Source of the DNA: Clostridia bacterium
GTDB taxonomy: Bacteria; Bacillota; Clostridia; Lachnospirales; Lachnospiraceae
Assembly: GCA_910576205.1 (NCBI GenBank)
Contig: CAJTHL010000012.1
Location: 62,001 to 126,000 of the forward strand
Direction of reading: 5' to 3'
Length of the DNA stretch: 64,000 bases
Below, piece by piece: positions 1 to 8,500 of this stretch. Every line of letters begins with the position of its first letter. Within the stretch, counting starts at the first letter, position 1. The notes under the pieces were generated by a model that worked only from the letters and a program-made list of their open reading frames with translations, was not told the DNA's origin and searched no databases. A program made the position numbers and the translations under genes.

Positions 1-1068
1 CAGCTCCTCTGTTTTGGTGTACTCAGCCGTTACGTCTGCAGTTGCCTCTACGAAAGGTGTGTTGTCCGTGATCTCGATCACGTTCGCGCCTGCTGCCTTG
101 ATATCCTCCAGAAGCTGTCCATCCAGCTCTGTGATGGTCTCTTTGTTGTACTTCTCAGTTGCCTTCGCGGCATCCAGAAGGATCTGCTGATCCTCTGCGG
201 AAAGTCCGTTCCATACGCTCTCGCTCATCAGGATGATGGAGGGGCTGTATGTATGTCCGGTCAGCGTGTAGTTGGGAGCCACCTCATAAAACTTGTTTGA
301 GTAGTACCCGGAGTGGGGCTGCTCAGCGCCATCCACAACGCCTGTCTGCAGAGAAGAATACAGCTCGGAGAAGGAAATGGGGGTTGCGCTGGCGCCAAGA
401 GCTGTGGTGGTCCCTTCCATGATCAGCGTGGTGGGAACACGAAGCTTCAGACCCTTGAAGTCCTCTACGCTCTCGATGGGCTTGCTCTCGATGGTGAAGA
501 AGTTACGGGAACCCTCGTCCAGGTAGAACAGACCAACCATGCCCATTCCCTTTTCCTGGGGCTCAGCTAAGAAATCAGCGCCGATCTCACTCTCCAGAAC
601 GTTCCACAGATGCTCACGGCCCTGGAATACGAAGGGAAGTCCGAACAGGTTCAGCTTCTCCGCGCCAAAGTCAGCCAGGGAGTTGGTGTTACCACGGCAG
701 ATATCGATAGCGCCGCCGCCCATCTGAATGGTCTGGTAAGCGGTCTTCTCATCGCCTAACTGGCCGGCCGGGAATACGTCGATCTCGATACGTCCGTTGG
801 ACATTTCAGCTACCTGCTCCGCGAAGTAATCCGCGCACTCGTCCATGATGTGTCCATCAGGATTCAGCTCCGCGTACTTCAGTACGATCTCAGCCTCTCC
901 TGTGGATGCCGTGGGCTCCTCAGTCTCTGCGGGAGCGTCCGTCTCGGGAGCGTCCTGCTCTGTCTCGGCGGGCTGCTCCGCAGGCGCCTCCTGCTTGTTT
1001 CCGCATCCTGCCAGCATGGTCATTGCCAGTGTCAGTGACAGGATTGTTGCTACTACCTTTCTCTTCAT
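1..1068 (-). CDS. dctP: TRAP transporter substrate-binding protein, DctP family (3' end cut by window edge)
   Basis: Lipoprotein that would capture an organic acid outside the cell and pass it to a DctQM membrane pair. The first 356 residues are visible; the gene runs off the left edge. It begins with a lipoprotein signal ending in LAGC (Cys22), then an acidic Pro/Glu/Thr-rich linker, then the DctP domain with recognisable blocks (LPFVFQGREH, KGLKLRVP, ELYSSLQTGVVDGAEQ). The start is fixed by an AGGAGG site just upstream and a promoter at 1170-1197. It lies directly downstream of the galacturonate operon, and TRAP systems for hexuronates are known, so a galacturonate or glucuronate substrate is a reasonable inference. 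The DctQ and DctM genes would lie to the left. Confidence 0.9.
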   Translation of the reverse strand, partial: MKRKVVATILSLTLAMTMLAGCGNKQEAPAEQPAETEQDAPETDAPAETEEPTASTGEAEIVLKYAELNPDGHIMDECADYFAEQVAEMSNGRIEIDVFPAGQLGDEKTAYQTIQMGGGAIDICRGNTNSLADFGAEKLNLFGLPFVFQGREHLWNVLESEIGADFLAEPQEKGMGMVGLFYLDEGSRNFFTIESKPIESVEDFKGLKLRVPTTLIMEGTTTALGASATPISFSELYSSLQTGVVDGAEQPHSGYYSNKFYEVAPNYTLTGHTYSPSIILMSESVWNGLSAEDQQILLDAAKATEKYNKETITELDGQLLEDIKAAGANVIEITDNTPFVEATADVTAEYTKTEEL

Positions 1069-1169
1069 AAATATTGCCTCCTGTTTTGCATTTTATATTT
1101 CCAGGCCCAGGGGCCTTTCCATATCACATTGAATTGTGGCGAAGGGCTTTTGGGATACCCTCCCCGTCT

Positions 1170-1197
1170 ATTTTATCACCTTTTATGGTTCTGTCAA
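1170..1197 (-). promoter_or_regulatory. Promoter for dctP
   Basis: On the minus strand TTGACA (1192-1197) and TAAAAT (1170-1175) are separated by 16 bases, about 100 bases before the dctP start. It lies just after the URO-D stop codon, so dctP can be transcribed separately from the uxa operon. Confidence 0.6.
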
Positions 1198-1206
1198 CAT
1201 TTCCCT

Positions 1207-2250
1207 TTAAAAGGAAGCCGCTTTGCAGGCGTCCAGGAAATTCTTCACCTGCTGGTCGGTGATCTTGTCGTCCATGCCAACGCAGGATACAGAGATCTGG
1301 TTTTCCGGGTTGTTTCCGTTTTTCACCAGATCCGCCACCTCCGCGAATACCTCTTCCCGGGATGCCTTCATCAGACGCACCGGGCTGTAGCGGGCGTTTA
1401 AGAATACGTGGGGAAGCGCTTCCCGCACGGCCTTGATATTGGAGAACGCGCCCACCTCCGCAAAGGTCAGCCCCCTTACCTGGCTGTACCCCTGCACCAC
1501 GTGCTCCATGGATTTACCACAATGATGAATACCGAAGTTTCCGAACGCGTCCGCAAGCTGCTGGTCGTATTTCAGCAGGAATTTTTCATAGAGATCGTTG
1601 GACACCATCTCCACGGAACAGTTGGAGGTCAGATAGTTCTCCGGCATGACCTGGCGCACAATAGCGGTAACGCCGCCGGAGACATCGTTTGACAGGGCCT
1701 TGAACCGCTTTCCGATATCGATGCTCATCTTCGTGATCTCCGCAAGCAATGCGTCCACCTCGTCCGGCGCCGTATAGTAGGCCGCCATAACCTCCTGGCC
1801 CATAAGGTCCATAGCGATATTCTGGATTCCCATAAGGTTGATGTAGGTCTCTACCCTTCCATACTTCTCCAGAAGGTAATCGATCTGCTTCTGGGTTCTC
1901 TGCCATACGGGATTGGCAGCCAGATCCGGAGCCTTGATTTCTGTAATCTCGTCCTCGTCCAGGTTCCTGCTCATAACCTGGGGAGAAGTATCCTTTTCAT
2001 AGCGGATTTCACAGCCCAGAATTTCTGAGTAGAGATATCCCGCCGCCAGGAAATCCGAGCCCAGAAGCGGGCGCTTCTTCGGATCTTTTTCCCCCAGCCC
2101 ATACTCACCAAAGTGCTCGTAGAGAGCTTTCTTCATCTTAAGGTCGCATTCCATCCGGTATTCAGGGTCGTCAAAAAATTCCTGGGTGAAATCCACACCG
2201 GCATTTTTGTGCCACCAGCTTGGATGAAAGGTAATGTCATATTTCATCAT
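1207..2250 (-). CDS. URO-D-fold protein with zinc-methyltransferase motif (copy A)
   Basis: Member of the uroporphyrinogen decarboxylase/MtaA superfamily, 347 residues. It is unlikely to be the heme enzyme: it carries HHC (near residue 241) and a second Cys in SVSCVG (near residue 322), the HxC...C pattern that binds zinc in corrinoid-dependent methyltransferases such as MtaA. The true substrate is unknown. The ATG at 2250 is chosen because GGAG lies 8 bases before it; a 21-residue upstream extension has no ribosome site and looks spurious. It is the last gene of the uxaA-uxaB-ycxB-like-URO-D run and follows copy B after a gap with an inverted repeat. No corrinoid protein is visible nearby, so a methyl-transfer role is inference only. 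Confidence 0.8.
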   Translation of the reverse strand: MMKYDITFHPSWWHKNAGVDFTQEFFDDPEYRMECDLKMKKALYEHFGEYGLGEKDPKKRPLLGSDFLAAGYLYSEILGCEIRYEKDTSPQVMSRNLDEDEITEIKAPDLAANPVWQRTQKQIDYLLEKYGRVETYINLMGIQNIAMDLMGQEVMAAYYTAPDEVDALLAEITKMSIDIGKRFKALSNDVSGGVTAIVRQVMPENYLTSNCSVEMVSNDLYEKFLLKYDQQLADAFGNFGIHHCGKSMEHVVQGYSQVRGLTFAEVGAFSNIKAVREALPHVFLNARYSPVRLMKASREEVFAEVADLVKNGNNPENQISVSCVGMDDKITDQQVKNFLDACKAASF

Positions 2251-2320
2251 AATCTTTACTCCTATTAAAGCCGCTGCGCGACGGCTCTGAAGGGTGAAGT
2301 CCCTTTGGTACACATGTTCT

Positions 2321-2364
2321 GAGAGAAACTTTCATTCGAAAAAGCGCTCATGAAAGTTCCTCTC
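2321..2364. repeat. Inverted repeat between the two URO-D genes
   Basis: Arms of 15 bases (2321-2335 and 2350-2364) pair with one mismatch around a 14-base loop. No T-run follows on either strand, so it is not a standard terminator. In the minus-strand transcript it would form a stable stem between the two URO-D reading frames and could stabilise mRNA or attenuate the last gene. Confidence 0.55.
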
Positions 2365-2408
2365 GTGCGCCTTCGCGACCTCACCTGTATGGTTTTCGAT
2401 TCTGCTTT

Positions 2409-3539
2409 TCAGGCTTCCAGCTGGTGGAGCATATTGTAGAGCTGCTCCTGCTCCGCCGGAGTCTTGCAGTAGGTGACTGCAATCAGCTTCTGGTTGGGTT
2501 TCCACAGCTGTCTAAGAGCCGCAAAGCTGTTCTCCGGGTTACCCACCGCCCTGGCGTTTAAGATAATGCCGGAGCCCGCAAAGGCTTCTCCAAATACGGC
2601 GGGGTTGTTGGGAGAGGGGTCGGTTTCAATGGTAAACGCCCCGTCCGCCATCCAAATATTGGAAATGTTTTTTACCATCTCGATCTTCTTTTCCCAAACA
2701 CCACAGGAATGATATACCATGCCGCCAAACTGCTGGCCGATACGCACGTCGCAGTCCACAAAGAGATCTTCGTAATCCTCTGCCTGAAGCATAATGGAAG
2801 CATCGTCAGAAAGCCCTACGCCCCGGAACGCCCGACTGCTGGCAAATCCATGTCCCGGGCGGGCCAGTGCATCGCCAATCATCTCCTGCTGCTGCTTTAA
2901 GAAATCAATCAAAAGTCCGCTCACCAGCTCCGCCGCCTGCTTTAATTCCTCCGGGGAATCGTACACTTCCATAAACAAGTCGTTCATGGGAAGCAGGTAG
3001 GTCAGCATGTTTAAGGGGGACTGAAGGTCACAGAAGGACACGGGGATTTTTCCCTTAGTCTGATCCATGAAATATTCTACCATTTCCAGGATGTACTTTC
3101 CCTCTGCCGTCTGGGCGATGGGCACATAATCCGCATCCAGGATTTCCTTAGCGCTCTTAAAGGCCGCCGTCACATGGGGGGCCTGTCCCTCATTCCAGCC
3201 ATAGGAGGCTCCGAAGCAGGAGGCGATATACCCGATGCCATACCAGGGCTCCAGGAAATTGGCCACATCCGCTTTGTAGGCCATGCTGGCTTTTAACGCC
3301 CCCAGCTGAAGGGCCAGGGATTCCTTGTAATCCCTGCATTTGTCGTAAAATACGCCGTCCGCCCGGACCCTGCGGTATACCAGAAGTCCGCTGTCCGCCT
3401 CCGTAAAGGCTTTGTTCTTCTCCAGAAGAGACGCCTCATAATCCGCGTAGGCATCCATATCGAAATCAGCCGGGCTGATAGGTTGTACCGCCGTCCCCTG
3501 GGAGTCCCGCAAGGTTGTATCAAATTTCACTTCCGCCAT
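2409..3539 (-). CDS. URO-D-fold protein with zinc-methyltransferase motif (copy B)
   Basis: A second URO-D superfamily protein of 376 residues, only distantly similar to copy A. It has HSC near residue 277 and a Cys in VTYCKTP near residue 357, again HxC...C as in MtaA-type methyltransferases and unlike heme-pathway HemE. Its ATG lies inside the end of the YcxB-like gene (20-base overlap), with GGAG a few bases upstream, so translation is probably coupled. It belongs to the uxa operon. A role in removing methyl groups from substituted uronates is conceivable but nothing in the sequence names the substrate. The family call is secure, the function is not. Confidence 0.82.
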   Translation of the reverse strand: MAEVKFDTTLRDSQGTAVQPISPADFDMDAYADYEASLLEKNKAFTEADSGLLVYRRVRADGVFYDKCRDYKESLALQLGALKASMAYKADVANFLEPWYGIGYIASCFGASYGWNEGQAPHVTAAFKSAKEILDADYVPIAQTAEGKYILEMVEYFMDQTKGKIPVSFCDLQSPLNMLTYLLPMNDLFMEVYDSPEELKQAAELVSGLLIDFLKQQQEMIGDALARPGHGFASSRAFRGVGLSDDASIMLQAEDYEDLFVDCDVRIGQQFGGMVYHSCGVWEKKIEMVKNISNIWMADGAFTIETDPSPNNPAVFGEAFAGSGIILNARAVGNPENSFAALRQLWKPNQKLIAVTYCKTPAEQEQLYNMLHQLEA

Positions 3540-4092
3540 GTTTGCTCCTTTTCCTGCCCTTTCTCCTGTCCATATACCGGATAGGCTGCAGGTTCTCTTT
3601 GATGATTTCCTTCAAAAGCCGGATTTCCTCTGTATCCAGCCCTTTCAAAGGCAGGATAAAACCCCTGGCCTTTGTGATAAAAATATAGAAATACTGATCC
3701 CGCTCATAGACCCGGTAGGTCTGCTCCCAGGTAAAAGAGGTCTTTTCCGTCTGGTTTTTCACAAAAATACCCTTGTCCGACACCCTCACCTCATAGAATT
3801 TCCGGGGTGTAGCAAGATCAAATTTTCTGATCTGGTTCTTTACGGACACCACATACCGGAAAAGGTAGCTTAGGGGAGCCAGAAGGCCGAAAATGGTGCA
3901 GATCACCCCAAGGGCATTGCTTCCCGTGGCAAAATTGACTCCCGCCAGCACCAGCAGGATCAGCGGCATCAGCGCCAGGGAAACCCAGCGGTATCCGATC
4001 TGGAACGCGTTAAAATCGCTGAAATCCCGGTATACCTTGTCGTCCACATAGGTTTCCACAGTGACGCTTCTGCCTTCCTTTTTTACAGACAC
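3520..4092 (-). CDS. YcxB-like membrane protein of unknown function
   Basis: A 190-residue protein with two adjacent hydrophobic segments (about residues 33-53 and 60-80), followed by a soluble C-terminal part that resembles the YcxB-like domain (GIFVKNQTEKTSFTWEQ, then an Arg/Lys-rich tail). The function of the family is not established. It overlaps uxaB by 10 bases at its start and URO-D copy B by 20 bases at its end, so it is wired tightly into the galacturonate operon. This is unusual for a protein of this type and suggests a membrane-linked role with the enzymes around it. There is no similarity to a known uronate carrier. Confidence 0.75.
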   Translation of the reverse strand: MSVKKEGRSVTVETYVDDKVYRDFSDFNAFQIGYRWVSLALMPLILLVLAGVNFATGSNALGVICTIFGLLAPLSYLFRYVVSVKNQIRKFDLATPRKFYEVRVSDKGIFVKNQTEKTSFTWEQTYRVYERDQYFYIFITKARGFILPLKGLDTEEIRLLKEIIKENLQPIRYMDRRKGRKRSKHGGSEI

Positions 4093-5567
4093 GCTTTCAT
4101 TACCTCATAGGCTCCCTTGGTGCGGATATCCTCCAGGTATCCGGCCACGGCCGCCTCAAAGCCTGCAATCTTTGTGAGATCCTCGCCCCAGAAGGCTTCG
4201 TTGGCGCATACGGCGTGGGCCAGGTCAGCAGCCGTATCGTCTTTGTGGGCCTCATAAAACTCCAGAATCGGCCGGTCGTCCTTGATGGTGTACTCGTTCT
4301 CTCCTCTTGTTCCCACAAGGCCCTCTTCCGTAAGCTTCTGGCCGTTGTAGAAAGCGATATAGAATGCGAAGGAGGCCGTAATGCATTTGGGCAGCTCCCC
4401 GAATTTCTCCACGTATCCCTTGAAGCTTGGCATCACGCGGGCTTTCCACTTGGACGTGGAGTTGAGGGCAATAGCCAGAAGGGCGTGATCGATGAACGGA
4501 TTCTTGAAACGCTCTGTGACAGAGGCCGCAAATCCCTCCAGCTCATCCTTTGGCAGGGTCAGTGTGGGGATTATCTCCTCGTAAATAGTCTTGTTCATGA
4601 ATTTCTGGATAACCTCGTCCTCCATGCAGTTGCGCACGATATCCTGTCCGGCCAGGTACGCTCCCAATACCATGCTGGTGTGGGCGCCGTTTAAGATGCG
4701 GACCTTTCTCTGCTTGTAGGGCTTGTGGTTGTCGGTAATCAGCACGGGAAGGCCTGCCTCGGCAAAGGGAAGCTCTTTTTTCAGGCTCTCCGGCCCCTCG
4801 ATTACCCAGAAGCCAAACACCTCTCCGGTGTCGATGATGTTATCCTCGTAGCCGTTTTCCTCGTTGATGGCTGCGGCTTCGTTTCTGGGATAGCCGGTTA
4901 CAATGCGGTCTACCAGGGTGGAGCAGAAGATGTTTTCTCCCTTAATCCACGCCTCAAATTCCTCTCCCAGCTCCCACTGCTTCGCATACTGAAGCACACA
5001 TTTCTCCAGCTCTTTTCCGTTGTTGTCGATAAGCTCGCAGGACAGTATCACAAAGCCCTTGCCTGCCTCTTTTCCGAAGTTTTTAAATCTCTCATACAGG
5101 AACTGGGTAAGCTTGCCCGGGTAGCTGGCCGCGGGCCGGTCTGTAAACTGGCAGGCCGGGTCGTAGGCAATGCCTGCCTCTGTGGTATTGCAGGATATGT
5201 AGCGCAAATCCGGATTTTTGGCGCAGTCCATCAGCGCGTCAAAATCTTTGTAGGGATTTAAGCATCTGCTCACACAGCTGATGATTCTCCTGGCATTGAC
5301 CTTCTCTCCGTTCTCAAATCCTCTTAAGTAAAGGGTGTAAAGGCCTTCCTGCTCGTTAATCATATCCGCAAGACCCGGAGCGATGGGCTGGCACAGCACC
5401 ACCTTGCCGTTAAAGCCTGCCTTCTCGTTCATCATATCGAAGAAGTAATCCACAAAGGCACGGAGGAAGTTTCCCTCTCCGAACTGGAGTACCCGCTCCG
5501 GTGCGTCTTTCAGCAGAAATCCATCATACCCCTGCTCTTCCAGTGTTGCGTAGCATAACTTTTTCAT
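4083..5567 (-). CDS. uxaB: Tagaturonate reductase (altronate oxidoreductase)
   Basis: Cytosolic NADH-dependent enzyme reducing D-tagaturonate to D-altronate, the second step of galacturonate breakdown. The 494-residue length and the mannitol-dehydrogenase fold match UxaB. The N-terminal cofactor motif LQFGEGNFLRAF is at residues 27-38, and the conserved active-site segment KVRILNGAHT lies in the second domain. It sits between uxaA and the YcxB-like gene in one minus-strand operon; its last bases overlap the next gene. With UxaC and UxaA in the same window the pathway to 2-keto-3-deoxygluconate is complete. Mannonate oxidoreductase UxuB is the nearest alternative, but the partner genes favour UxaB. 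Confidence 0.92.
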   Translation of the reverse strand: MKKLCYATLEEQGYDGFLLKDAPERVLQFGEGNFLRAFVDYFFDMMNEKAGFNGKVVLCQPIAPGLADMINEQEGLYTLYLRGFENGEKVNARRIISCVSRCLNPYKDFDALMDCAKNPDLRYISCNTTEAGIAYDPACQFTDRPAASYPGKLTQFLYERFKNFGKEAGKGFVILSCELIDNNGKELEKCVLQYAKQWELGEEFEAWIKGENIFCSTLVDRIVTGYPRNEAAAINEENGYEDNIIDTGEVFGFWVIEGPESLKKELPFAEAGLPVLITDNHKPYKQRKVRILNGAHTSMVLGAYLAGQDIVRNCMEDEVIQKFMNKTIYEEIIPTLTLPKDELEGFAASVTERFKNPFIDHALLAIALNSTSKWKARVMPSFKGYVEKFGELPKCITASFAFYIAFYNGQKLTEEGLVGTRGENEYTIKDDRPILEFYEAHKDDTAADLAHAVCANEAFWGEDLTKIAGFEAAVAGYLEDIRTKGAYEVMKACL

Positions 5568-5701
5568 GACTTGTTTCTCCTTTTTGAAAATGGTTAAAAT
5601 TTATCCGTCTTGAAGGCATCCCTAAGGGATGTCCCCTGGCTTCACGTTTCTGTCTTTACCGCCTGCGCCGTCCGCCCCGCGGCATTTTCTTTTCTGGGCG
5701 C

Positions 5702-7183
5702 TTACAGGGTCACGCCCTGCTTGAAGATGGCCATATCGTGGAATCCGGCCTCCTCCGCCTTGACCTTCTCGCCGGACGCTACCGCCAGCACATACCGGAA
5801 CAGCTCCTCTGCCAGCTCTTCCATGGTGGTGCCTTCTACCAGGGTGCCGCAGTTAAAATCAATCCAGTTCTGCTTCCTGCTGGAGAGCTGGGTGTTGGAA
5901 GAAATCTTCACTGTGGGCACCGGGGACGCAAAGGGCGTTCCCCTTCCTGTGGTAAACAGGACGATATGGGCGCCGGAGGCTGCCAGAGCCGTGGAGGCTA
6001 CCAGATCGTTGCCCGGGGCGCTTAACAGGTTCAGGCCCTTCACGGACACAGGCTCCCCATACTTCAGCACACCCTTCACCGGCGCGCTGCCGGATTTCTG
6101 TGTGCAGCCCAGGGATTTATCCTCCAGGGTGGAGATGCCTCCCTTTTTGTTGCCTGGAGAGGGGTTCTCGTAAATGGTCTGGTTATGGCTGGTAAAATAA
6201 TTCTTAAAATCATTGATAAGATCTACGGTTTTTCCGAAAAGCTCCTCATTTTCACAGCGGTTCATAAGGAGGGTCTCTGCGCCGAACATCTCCGGCACTT
6301 CCGTCAGGATGGTGGTGCCTCCCTGGGAAATAAGAATATCGGAGAACGCTCCAACCGCCGGATTAGCCGTAATACCGGAAAGGCCGTCGGAGCCGCCGCA
6401 TTTCATGCCGATAATCAGCTCGCTTGCCGGAATGGGCTCCCTCTGGCAGCGGCCCGCATATTCTGCCAGGCCTTCTATAATCTTCAGCGCCTCGGCGATT
6501 TCATCCCCGCACTCCTGGGAAACCAGGAATTTCACACGCTCCGGGTCATATTCGCCGATATGCTTTTTCAGTTCCTCAATGTTGCTGTTCTCACAGCCAA
6601 GGCCCAGCACAAGTACGGCTCCGGCATTGGGATGGTTTACCAGATCCGCCAGAATCTGACGGGTGTTGTCCTGGTCGTCCCCCATCTGGGAACAGCCATA
6701 AGGGTGGGGAAACGCCACGATTTCCTCCACGCTGCCCTTGACAAATTTCCGGGCCTTACGCTCAATAGACGTGGCCACATTGTTTACACAGCCTACGGTG
6801 GGGATAATCCAGATCTCATTGCGGACGCCCACCTTTCCGTTGGCCCTGCGGTAGCCCTGGAAGCAGACCGCCTCCTTTGCCTCCATTTTCGAAACCTCCG
6901 GGGTATAGGTGTATTCCAGCAGATCCCCAAGACCCGTCTTAATGTTGTGGGTATGTACCCAGCCTCCCCTGGCGATTGACTCCTTTGCCACACCAATGGG
7001 GGCGTTGTATTTGATTACCTTTGCCCCTGCCTCAATGTCCTCAAGGGCAAATTTATGACCCTGGGGAATGTCCTCCTTCAAGGTCACTTCCTGCCCGGCC
7101 ACCTCCAGGGTGCGCCCGGCTTCCAGGGGCTTTAAGGCTACGGCTACCATGTCGTCGGGATGAATCTTAATAAAATCCTGCAT
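5702..7183 (-). CDS. uxaA: Altronate dehydratase
   Basis: Converts D-altronate to 2-keto-3-deoxygluconate in the cytosol. The 493 residues show an N-terminal SAF domain (residues 1 to about 95, ending near GGWVHTHN), followed by the large dehydratase domain with FPHPYGCSQMGDD, MKCGGSDGLSG and the C-terminal FTTGRGTPFASP block. Length and order fit full-length UxaA. It is the first gene of the minus-strand operon, 134 bases ahead of uxaB, preceded by a good ribosome site and by the promoter/operator pair at 7228-7274. A galactarate dehydratase (GarD) assignment is excluded by the neighbouring uxaB and uxaC. Confidence 0.94.
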   Translation of the reverse strand: MQDFIKIHPDDMVAVALKPLEAGRTLEVAGQEVTLKEDIPQGHKFALEDIEAGAKVIKYNAPIGVAKESIARGGWVHTHNIKTGLGDLLEYTYTPEVSKMEAKEAVCFQGYRRANGKVGVRNEIWIIPTVGCVNNVATSIERKARKFVKGSVEEIVAFPHPYGCSQMGDDQDNTRQILADLVNHPNAGAVLVLGLGCENSNIEELKKHIGEYDPERVKFLVSQECGDEIAEALKIIEGLAEYAGRCQREPIPASELIIGMKCGGSDGLSGITANPAVGAFSDILISQGGTTILTEVPEMFGAETLLMNRCENEELFGKTVDLINDFKNYFTSHNQTIYENPSPGNKKGGISTLEDKSLGCTQKSGSAPVKGVLKYGEPVSVKGLNLLSAPGNDLVASTALAASGAHIVLFTTGRGTPFASPVPTVKISSNTQLSSRKQNWIDFNCGTLVEGTTMEELAEELFRYVLAVASGEKVKAEEAGFHDMAIFKQGVTL

Positions 7184-7227
7184 TAAAACATCCTCCTAAT
7201 TCTGAGTTTGGCATTATCTTTTTGCCG

Positions 7228-7243
7228 ATGTAAGTACTTACAT
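7228..7243. promoter_or_regulatory. Operator O1 for the hexuronate LacI regulator
   Basis: Perfect 16-base palindrome ATGTAAGTACTTACAT placed over the expected transcription start of the uxaA promoter. A close relative occurs at 7389-7404 at the regulator's own promoter, which supports a shared repressor. Site size and symmetry fit a LacI-family dimer. Confidence 0.75.
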
Positions 7244-7247
7244 TTAT

Positions 7248-7274
7248 ATTATATCATACTCTTCGGCTTGTCAA
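7248..7274 (-). promoter_or_regulatory. Promoter of the uxaA-uxaB operon
   Basis: Minus-strand TTGACA (7269-7274) and TATAAT (7248-7253) with a 15-base spacer, immediately upstream of operator O1 and about 65 bases before the uxaA start codon. Confidence 0.7.
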
Positions 7275-7348
7275 TGTGTTTTTTGTCTATTTTATCATTT
7301 TAACAAAATATTTACGCGGTATTTTTCATTATTTTTTCCTGTTTGGGG

Positions 7349-7377
7349 TTGATTTTTCCAAAATGGGATTGTATAAT
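7349..7377 (+). promoter_or_regulatory. Promoter of the hexuronate lacI gene
   Basis: TTGATT (7349-7354), 17-base spacer, TATAAT (7372-7377). The second operator lies directly downstream at about +5 to +20, the classic layout for autorepression. Confidence 0.7.
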
Positions 7378-7388
7378 CTTTGTAAATC

Positions 7389-7404
7389 ATGTAAGCATTT
7401 ACAT
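7389..7404. promoter_or_regulatory. Operator O2 for the hexuronate LacI regulator
   Basis: Near-palindrome ATGTAAGCATTTACAT, matching O1 at 13 of 16 positions. Its centre is 161 bases from that of O1, so a tetrameric repressor could bridge the two divergent promoters by DNA looping. Confidence 0.7.
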
Positions 7405-7429
7405 TTTTGTGGCTATGAGGTGGACATCC

Positions 7430-8455
7430 ATGAATATTTATGACATTTCCAGGCAGGCCGGCGTGTCCATTGCTACCGTTTCCCGGGTCCTTAACGGAAG
7501 CGGAAAAGTCAGTGAGGCTACCCGGGAAAAAATCCTTTCTATTATAAAAGAAACAGGCTACACCCCAAACGCCTTTGCCAGAGGGCTGGGGCTGAACACC
7601 ATGAATACCATCGGAATCCTCTGCGCGGACTCCTCCGACCCCTATCTGGCTCTGGCCATCTATCATGTGGAGCAGGAGCTGCGCTCCCACGGATACGATT
7701 CCATTTTATGCTGTACCGGATACGACTACCAGACCAAGGTAAAATATCTGGAACTGCTTTTGTCCAAGCGGGTGGACGCCGTCATTCTGGCTGGCTCCAC
7801 TTTTGTGGAGGCTTCCCCCGCCCAGAACCGGCATATTCTGGACGCGGCAAAGGAGGTTCCCGTCATTATCATTAACGGCTACCTGGAAGGCAGGGGCATT
7901 TACTGTTCCGTGTGCGATGATTTTGACGCCCTCCGGGCAGCTACGAAGCGGGTTCTGGACTGTGACCGCAAAAATCCCCTCTACCTTTACCGGGCTTTAT
8001 CCTACAGCGGACGGGAAAAGCTGCGGGGCTTTGAGGCTGCCTGTCTGGATTACGGCCTGTCCAGGGAAGCGTATCATACCGGCGGCGTCAACGGCTCCAT
8101 CTATGATACCATAAACTTTCTGGAGGAGCTGCAAAAGCAGAAACATTTTGACATGATTCTCACCTCCGACGACGAGCTGGCTATCGGCGCTTTAAAGTTT
8201 GCCAGAGCCCGGGGATTGTCCGTACCGGAGGAAATGTCCATCCTGGGATTTAACAATTCCAGATTCTGTGTCTGCTGCGATCCGGAGCTATCCTCTATTG
8301 ACTGCCAGTTGTCCTTTATCTGCGCCAATGCCATTACACTGCTCCTAAAGGCTCTGAAGGGAGAACCCGCCCCGGCAAAGACCGCCCTGTCGGCCCAGAT
8401 CGTTGTCCGGGGAACGACGGACACGGCCTTTGCCAGAGCCTGTCATACTGCGTAA
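7430..8455 (+). CDS. LacI-family regulator of hexuronate genes
   Basis: DNA-binding repressor or switch protein of 341 residues. The LacI helix-turn-helix is at residues 1-25 (MNIYDISRQAGVSIATVSRVLNG), followed by a periplasmic-binding-protein-like effector domain with the usual late motifs (LTSDDELAIGALKFAR, ILGFNNSRF). The ATG at 7430 is preferred over an upstream ATG because the helix-turn-helix begins there and GAGGTGG precedes it. It diverges from uxaA and is followed 45 bases later by uxaC. Two matching palindromes in the divergent region point to control of itself and the uxa operon. The effector is probably a uronate or pathway intermediate (inference). Confidence 0.9.
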   Translation: MNIYDISRQAGVSIATVSRVLNGSGKVSEATREKILSIIKETGYTPNAFARGLGLNTMNTIGILCADSSDPYLALAIYHVEQELRSHGYDSILCCTGYDYQTKVKYLELLLSKRVDAVILAGSTFVEASPAQNRHILDAAKEVPVIIINGYLEGRGIYCSVCDDFDALRAATKRVLDCDRKNPLYLYRALSYSGREKLRGFEAACLDYGLSREAYHTGGVNGSIYDTINFLEELQKQKHFDMILTSDDELAIGALKFARARGLSVPEEMSILGFNNSRFCVCCDPELSSIDCQLSFICANAITLLLKALKGEPAPAKTALSAQIVVRGTTDTAFARACHTA

Positions 8456-8500
8456 TATTTTTATTTTTACCTATACACCATTTATTTAAGGAGGATTATC

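Noticed and set aside
6185..6979. A 264-codon plus-strand frame opposite uxaA
   Set aside because: Antisense shadow of altronate dehydratase with no independent support.
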